7,553 bases of DNA from an uncultured Oscillospiraceae bacterium (lineage in GTDB: Bacteria > Bacillota > Clostridia > Oscillospirales > Ruminococcaceae). Below the pieces are notes generated by a model. The model saw only the letters and a list, made by a program, of their open reading frames with translations. It made no database searches and was not told where the DNA came from. Location: contig CAKSSH010000058.1 of the NCBI GenBank assembly GCA_934488695.1, positions 1 through 7,553 of the forward strand, read 5' to 3'. Made by a program: the position numbers and the translations under genes. Shown here piece after piece: positions 5,300 through 7,553 of this stretch; positions within the stretch are counted from its first letter, which is position 1; each line of letters opens with the position of its first letter.

Positions 5300-5697
5300 T
5301 ATCTCTTGGAGAACTGAGGTGCGCGACGGGCGGCCTTGAGGCCGTACTTTTTACGCTCTTTCATTCTCGGGTCACGGGTCAGGAAGCCGGCCTTTTTAAG
5401 CTCGGGACGCAGCTCTGCATTAAAGCCGAGCAAAGCTCTTGCGACGCCGTGACGAATGGCGCCGGCCTGGCCGGTTACACCGCCGCCGGCAACCTTGACG
5501 ACAATGTCAAATTGGTCGGCAGTTTCAGTCAGCGAGAGAGGCTGTCTGGCAATCAGCTTCAGCGTCTCAAGGCCGAAGTAATCATCAATATCTCTATCAT
5601 TGATTGTGAATTTCCCGGTGCCCTGATACAGCCGAACGCGGGCTACCGAGTGCTTTCTTCTTCCGGTTCCGTAAAAAAACGGTTTAGACTCGTACAT
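5299..5697 (-). CDS. rpsI: 30S ribosomal protein S9 (uS9)
   Basis: The 132-aa product has the typical S9 length and motifs: YGTGRRKHSVARVRL (residues about 9-23), GKFTIN with the DYF segment, GGGVTGQAGAIRHGVARAL, and the conserved basic tail RRAPQFSKR. By family knowledge S9 belongs to the head of the 30S subunit, and its C-terminal SKR tail reaches the P-site tRNA. The ATG at 5697 follows GAGGAGG on the minus strand at about 9 nt. It lies 18 nt downstream of the rplM stop and is clearly co-transcribed with it, the usual bacterial pairing. The stop is TAA, followed by a strong terminator hairpin. Confidence 0.98.
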   Translation of the reverse strand: MYESKPFFYGTGRRKHSVARVRLYQGTGKFTINDRDIDDYFGLETLKLIARQPLSLTETADQFDIVVKVAGGGVTGQAGAIRHGVARALLGFNAELRPELKKAGFLTRDPRMKERKKYGLKAARRAPQFSKR

Positions 5698-5715
5698 TTA
5701 CAAACGCCTCCTCAC

Positions 5716-6144
5716 TTAAAACGTATATTCCTGCGGCTTTTGGGCCTGATGCTTATGGTCGCCGTCTTTATAGACGTGCAGCCGGGTCAGCGCCGCTCTG
5801 CCGATGGTGGTGTCGGGGATCATGCCCTTGACGGCAAGCGTCATGGCACGGTCGGAATGCTCTCTCATCAGGACAGCATATTTGACCTCTTTGAGGCCGC
5901 CGACCCATCCTGTGTGGTGACGGTAAAATTTCTTCTCGGCTTTATTGCCGGTCAGAACTGCTTTGTCGGAATTGATGATGATGACGTGATCGCCGCAATC
6001 GACATGGGGAGCAAAAATGGTTTTGCCCTTTCCGCGCAGCAGGTCCGCGGCAGCAGCAGCCACGCGGCCAAGCGGCTTGTCAGCAGCGTCAATCACATAC
6101 CAGTTGCGCACGATGTCGGTGCTTTTCGGCATAAAAGTTGACAT
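5716..6144 (-). CDS. rplM: 50S ribosomal protein L13 (uL13)
   Basis: The 142-aa product matches L13: RNWYVIDAADKPLGRVA (about residues 13-29), the DCGDHVIIINSDKAVLTGNK block, RHHTGWVGGLKE in place of the usual RHxGYPGGLK, AVKGMIPDTTIGR, and an H-K-H-QAQKP tail. L13 is an early-assembly protein of the 50S subunit. The ATG at 6144 (MSTFMPKSTD) is chosen because AACGGAGGTT sits 6 nt upstream on the minus strand; the frame is open further upstream, but that is the leader RNA. It is the first gene of rplM-rpsI, with its own promoter at 6237-6265 and a structured leader that may be autoregulatory. Confidence 0.98.
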   Translation of the reverse strand: MSTFMPKSTDIVRNWYVIDAADKPLGRVAAAAADLLRGKGKTIFAPHVDCGDHVIIINSDKAVLTGNKAEKKFYRHHTGWVGGLKEVKYAVLMREHSDRAMTLAVKGMIPDTTIGRAALTRLHVYKDGDHKHQAQKPQEYTF

Positions 6145-6233
6145 AGGTTTAACCTCCGTTTGTATCTCAGGCACAACGGCCTTGTTTTTGCTGATGGACG
6201 GCGGCAGAGATTGCCGTCGTTTCAAAACGCCTG
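6145..6233 (-). ncRNA. Structured 5' leader of rplM, candidate L13 leader
   Basis: The predicted leader of about 85-90 nt can fold as a closed domain. An outer helix pairs CAGGC (6233-6229) with GCCTG (6172-6168), extendable by two G-U pairs. Inside is a hairpin, ACGACGGC / GCCGCCGT with one mismatch, around a 7-nt loop (6220-6198). A small ACAA/TTGT stem follows. L13 leaders controlling rplM-rpsI by feedback are established in Firmicutes. The placement and architecture suit this, but I could not check it against the family model. Confidence 0.5.
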
Positions 6234-6236
6234 TTC

Positions 6237-6298
6237 ATTATATAACACCTATTTTCAGAAGTCAAGCGTTTTTTTGGAAAAAAATTAAAATATATCCC
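6237..6298 (-). promoter_or_regulatory. rplM-rpsI promoter with UP-like element
   Basis: On the minus strand TTGACT (6265 to 6260) and TATAAT (6242 to 6237) are separated by exactly 17 bp. Immediately upstream of the -35, bases 6298-6270 are long A and T runs resembling an UP element contacted by the RNA polymerase alpha subunit. Such an arrangement suits a highly expressed ribosomal operon. The predicted start is near 6230. Confidence 0.9.
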
Positions 6299-6376
6299 TC
6301 TTTCTCTTGATTTCTCGCGGTTTTTCTCGAAATCTCTTTGTTTCTTGCGCGTCATTTCATTTTTTCGCCCTTAATA

Positions 6377-6391
6377 TATACAAATTGTATA
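6377..6391. repeat. 15-bp palindrome TATACAA-A-TTGTATA
   Basis: Perfect 7-bp arms (6377-6383 and 6385-6391) flank a single A. It has the size and symmetry of a dimeric repressor operator, but it lies about 110 bp upstream of the rplM -35 and no promoter overlaps it convincingly. Confidence 0.5.
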
Positions 6392-6454
6392 AAGAAAGCA
6401 AAGAATACAGAGTGGTAACGCCCAAAAACCTTGCAGCAGCCGGGAAAAAAGCAT

Positions 6455-6493
6455 GGGGGAGCGCAGGGCGGGAAAAGAGCAGGCGAAAAAATG
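6455..6493. repeat. 39-bp direct repeat, copy 1
   Basis: This purine-rich 39-mer starts GGGGGAGCGCAGGGCGGG and ends GAAAAAATG. It is identical, base for base, to 6631-6669, 176 bp away. Flanking sequence upstream is also similar, with small gaps (GGGAAAAAAGCAT against GGGGAAAAGTGC). Confidence 0.95.
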
Positions 6494-6610
6494 TGGTGGT
6501 GCGGGGGGATAAAGGGAAGTGCAAAAAGCGCGGAGATGGGCGGAGGAAAAAAGCGGGTGAAAAAAGCACAGGGTAGTGTTGTTCGCCGGCGGAAAATGCG
6601 AGGGGGAGAG

Positions 6611-6634
6611 AAAAGTGCGGGGAAAAGTGCGGGG
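6611..6634. repeat. Tandem 12-bp repeat
   Basis: AAAAGTGCGGGG occurs twice head-to-tail (6611-6622 and 6623-6634). The second unit runs into copy 2 of the 39-bp repeat. A related GGAAGTGC lies near 6514. Confidence 0.9.
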
Positions 6635-6669
6635 GAGCGCAGGGCGGGAAAAGAGCAGGCGAAAAAATG
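6631..6669. repeat. 39-bp direct repeat, copy 2
   Basis: Identical to 6455-6493. It ends 14 nt before the dapB terminator region. Order comparison shows that elements following copy 1 (GAAAAAAGCACAGGG at 6559-6573, TTCGCCGGCGGA at 6582-6593) recur after copy 2 (6683-6697 and 6748-6759), so the repeat is part of a larger diverged duplication. Confidence 0.95.
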
Positions 6670-6683
6670 CGGGGCGCGGGATG

Positions 6684-6712
6684 AAAAAAGCGCAGGGCAA
6701 AGCCCTGCGCTT
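6684..6712 (-). terminator. Intrinsic terminator of dapB
   Basis: AAGCGCAGGGC (6688-6698), loop AAA, GCCCTGCGCTT (6702-6712) is a perfect 11-bp stem. On the minus strand it is followed by a run of six T's (6689-6684). It begins 32 nt after the dapB stop and is a canonical terminator. Confidence 0.95.
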
Positions 6713-6744
6713 AGGTGGTGTGCGGTTATTTCGGCGCGGCGGGG

Positions 6745-7506
6745 TTATTCGCCGGCGGAGATAAGCTGCTGCATATCGTAAAGACCGGGAGCCTGATTGC
6801 AAAGGAAACGGGCGGCGCTCAAAGCGCCGGTGGCAAACACCTCGCGGGAGGTGGCGGTGTGGCGCAGCGAAAGCTGTTCGTCACGACCGGCAAAGAGAAC
6901 CTCATGTTCGCCGACGATGTTGCCGCCGCGCACCGAGTGGATCCCGATTTCCAGCGGGTCGCGCTTTTGGCGGACGCTGTGACGGTCATACACGCAATGG
7001 TAACGCTGTTGTGCGGCATCATTCATGGCGTTGGCAAGCAACAGAGCGGTACCGCTGGGCGCGTCAAGCTTTCGGTTATGGTGTTTTTCGATAATTTCAA
7101 TGTCAAAGCTGCCGCCCAGCACGCGGACGGCTTTTTGGCAAAGTGCAGACAGAAGATTTACGCCCAACGACATATTCGCCGAAAAAAAGACCGGGATTGT
7201 TTTCGCTGCGGCTTGGACTGCGGTAATTTGATCCTCGGAAAGACCGGTAGTGCAGAGCACCACCGGAGTTTTGGTGCACAGGGCGTATTGCAGCAGGTCA
7301 TCGGTGACGCTGGGGTGTGAAAAGTCCACAATACAGTCACAACGGACGGAAACGGCCGAAAAGCTTTGAAAATTGCCGGCCGCAGGGTCAGACGGCAGAC
7401 GGCTGTCTACTCGGCAGGCAATTTGCAGGTCCGTTTCTTTGGAAGCAGCGTCCGACACGGCGGCGCCCATCTGGCCGGCCGCGCCGCAAAGCAACAGTTT
7501 CAGCAT
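6745..7506 (-). CDS. dapB: 4-hydroxy-tetrahydrodipicolinate reductase
   Basis: The 253-aa product is a standard-length DapB (EC 1.17.1.8), which reduces 4-hydroxy-tetrahydrodipicolinate with NAD(P)H to tetrahydrodipicolinate in the lysine/diaminopimelate pathway. The N-terminal Rossmann nucleotide-binding loop is G8-A-A-G11-Q-M-G14. Further motifs are DFSHP (61-65), TTG (86-88), SANMSLGVN (109-117), the catalytic EKHHNRKLDAPSGTA block (140-154, with H142/H143 and K146) and GIHSVRGGNIVGEHEV (188-203). The ATG at 7506 follows AGGTGAT on the minus strand; no earlier start codon exists in frame before the window edge. It probably lies in an operon with an upstream gene whose end appears at 7520. 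A canonical terminator follows. In spore-formers the same pathway branch feeds dipicolinate synthesis. Confidence 0.97.
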   Translation of the reverse strand: MLKLLLCGAAGQMGAAVSDAASKETDLQIACRVDSRLPSDPAAGNFQSFSAVSVRCDCIVDFSHPSVTDDLLQYALCTKTPVVLCTTGLSEDQITAVQAAAKTIPVFFSANMSLGVNLLSALCQKAVRVLGGSFDIEIIEKHHNRKLDAPSGTALLLANAMNDAAQQRYHCVYDRHSVRQKRDPLEIGIHSVRGGNIVGEHEVLFAGRDEQLSLRHTATSREVFATGALSAARFLCNQAPGLYDMQQLISAGE

Positions 7507-7519
7507 ATAATCACCTGTT

Positions 7520-7553
7520 TCAGATAAGATGGTGCAGCCGAAGCTGCTCTTCG
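7520..7553 (-). CDS. Possible 3' end of the gene upstream of dapB
   Basis: On the minus strand one frame reads EEQLRLHHLI and stops at TGA (7522-7520), 13 nt before the dapB ATG. This spacing is typical of an operon, and dapA is a frequent neighbour of dapB in Clostridia, but ten codons cannot identify a family. Two other frames are also open here, so even its existence is inferred from spacing. Confidence 0.35.
   Translation of the reverse strand, partial: EEQLRLHHLI

Larger units (their letters stand above)
6266..6744. other. Long intergenic region, pyrimidine-rich then purine-rich
   Basis: The 479 bases between the rplM promoter and the dapB stop hold no gene I can support. On the plus strand, 6290-6370 is mostly T and C, 6371-6400 is an AT-rich palindrome, and about 6440-6700 is strongly G and A rich with several internal repeats. 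Long plus- and minus-strand frames cross it, but their products are low-complexity (Lys/Gly/Arg or Pro/Phe/Ser) with no ribosome binding sites. Confidence 0.7.

Noticed and set aside
5132..5317. 61-aa plus-strand frame
   Set aside because: Its ATG has no ribosome binding site (the good one lies inside the frame), and it runs through the hairpin into the end of rpsI.
5449..6141. 230-aa plus-strand frame across rplM-rpsI
   Set aside because: It is antisense to two certain ribosomal protein genes.
6455..6669. CRISPR-like array
   Set aside because: There are only two copies of the 39-mer, 176 bp apart, with no regular spacers and no cas genes.
6371..6802. 116-aa plus and 143-aa minus frames in the purine-rich region
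   Set aside because: The products are low-complexity Lys/Gly/Arg or Pro/Phe/Arg strings generated by the repeat composition, overlap the dapB terminator and lack start signals.

Overview
The window looks like chromosomal DNA of an endospore-forming, mid-to-high-GC Firmicute, most likely a gut-type Clostridia/Oscillospirales member. The reasons are a full-length SpoIIE sporulation phosphatase, strong GGAGG-type ribosome binding sites throughout, a Spo0A-type promoter, and low-GC-Gram-positive style rplM-rpsI and dapB loci. The lineage is inferred from gene content and style only.

Layout, left to right. (1) 1-330, minus strand: the 5' end of a gene running off the left edge, tentatively a CorA-like metal transporter N-terminus, with its own extended -10 promoter. 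(2) 331-576: a divergent intergenic region carrying that promoter and, facing right, a spoIIE promoter with an unusual 21-bp spacer and several near-consensus 0A boxes. (3) 577-2874: spoIIE. (4) 2954-4363: uxaC (uronate isomerase), with its own near-consensus sigma-A promoter directly after the spoIIE stop, ending in a GC-rich hairpin. (5) About 4590-5290: a visibly AT-rich islet with two tiny genes (69 aa and a TTG-started 50 aa), a canonical terminator, and a doubtful 44-aa lipoprotein-like ORF. (6) 5299-6265, minus strand: the rplM-rpsI ribosomal protein operon with a consensus promoter, an AT-rich UP-like element, a structured 5' leader resembling the L13 autoregulatory leader, and a terminator hairpin flanked by 15-bp direct repeats. 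(7) 6266-6744: a pyrimidine-rich to purine-rich intergenic stretch holding a 15-bp palindrome, a perfect 39-bp direct repeat and a decayed duplication that includes pieces of the dapB terminator and dapB 3' end. (8) 6745-7506, minus strand: dapB (lysine/diaminopimelate and dipicolinate-branch biosynthesis), preceded by what is probably the last codons of an upstream operon gene.

Most of the window is ordinary core-genome content: sporulation control, uronate catabolism, ribosome and cell-wall/lysine precursor synthesis. DapB acts on the pathway that also supplies dipicolinate for spores, but nothing links it to spoIIE beyond proximity. The parts least explained by known features are the AT-rich islet of tiny genes (4590-5290) and the purine-rich duplicated intergenic region (6440-6720). 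No CRISPR array, transposase, tRNA or rRNA gene was seen.
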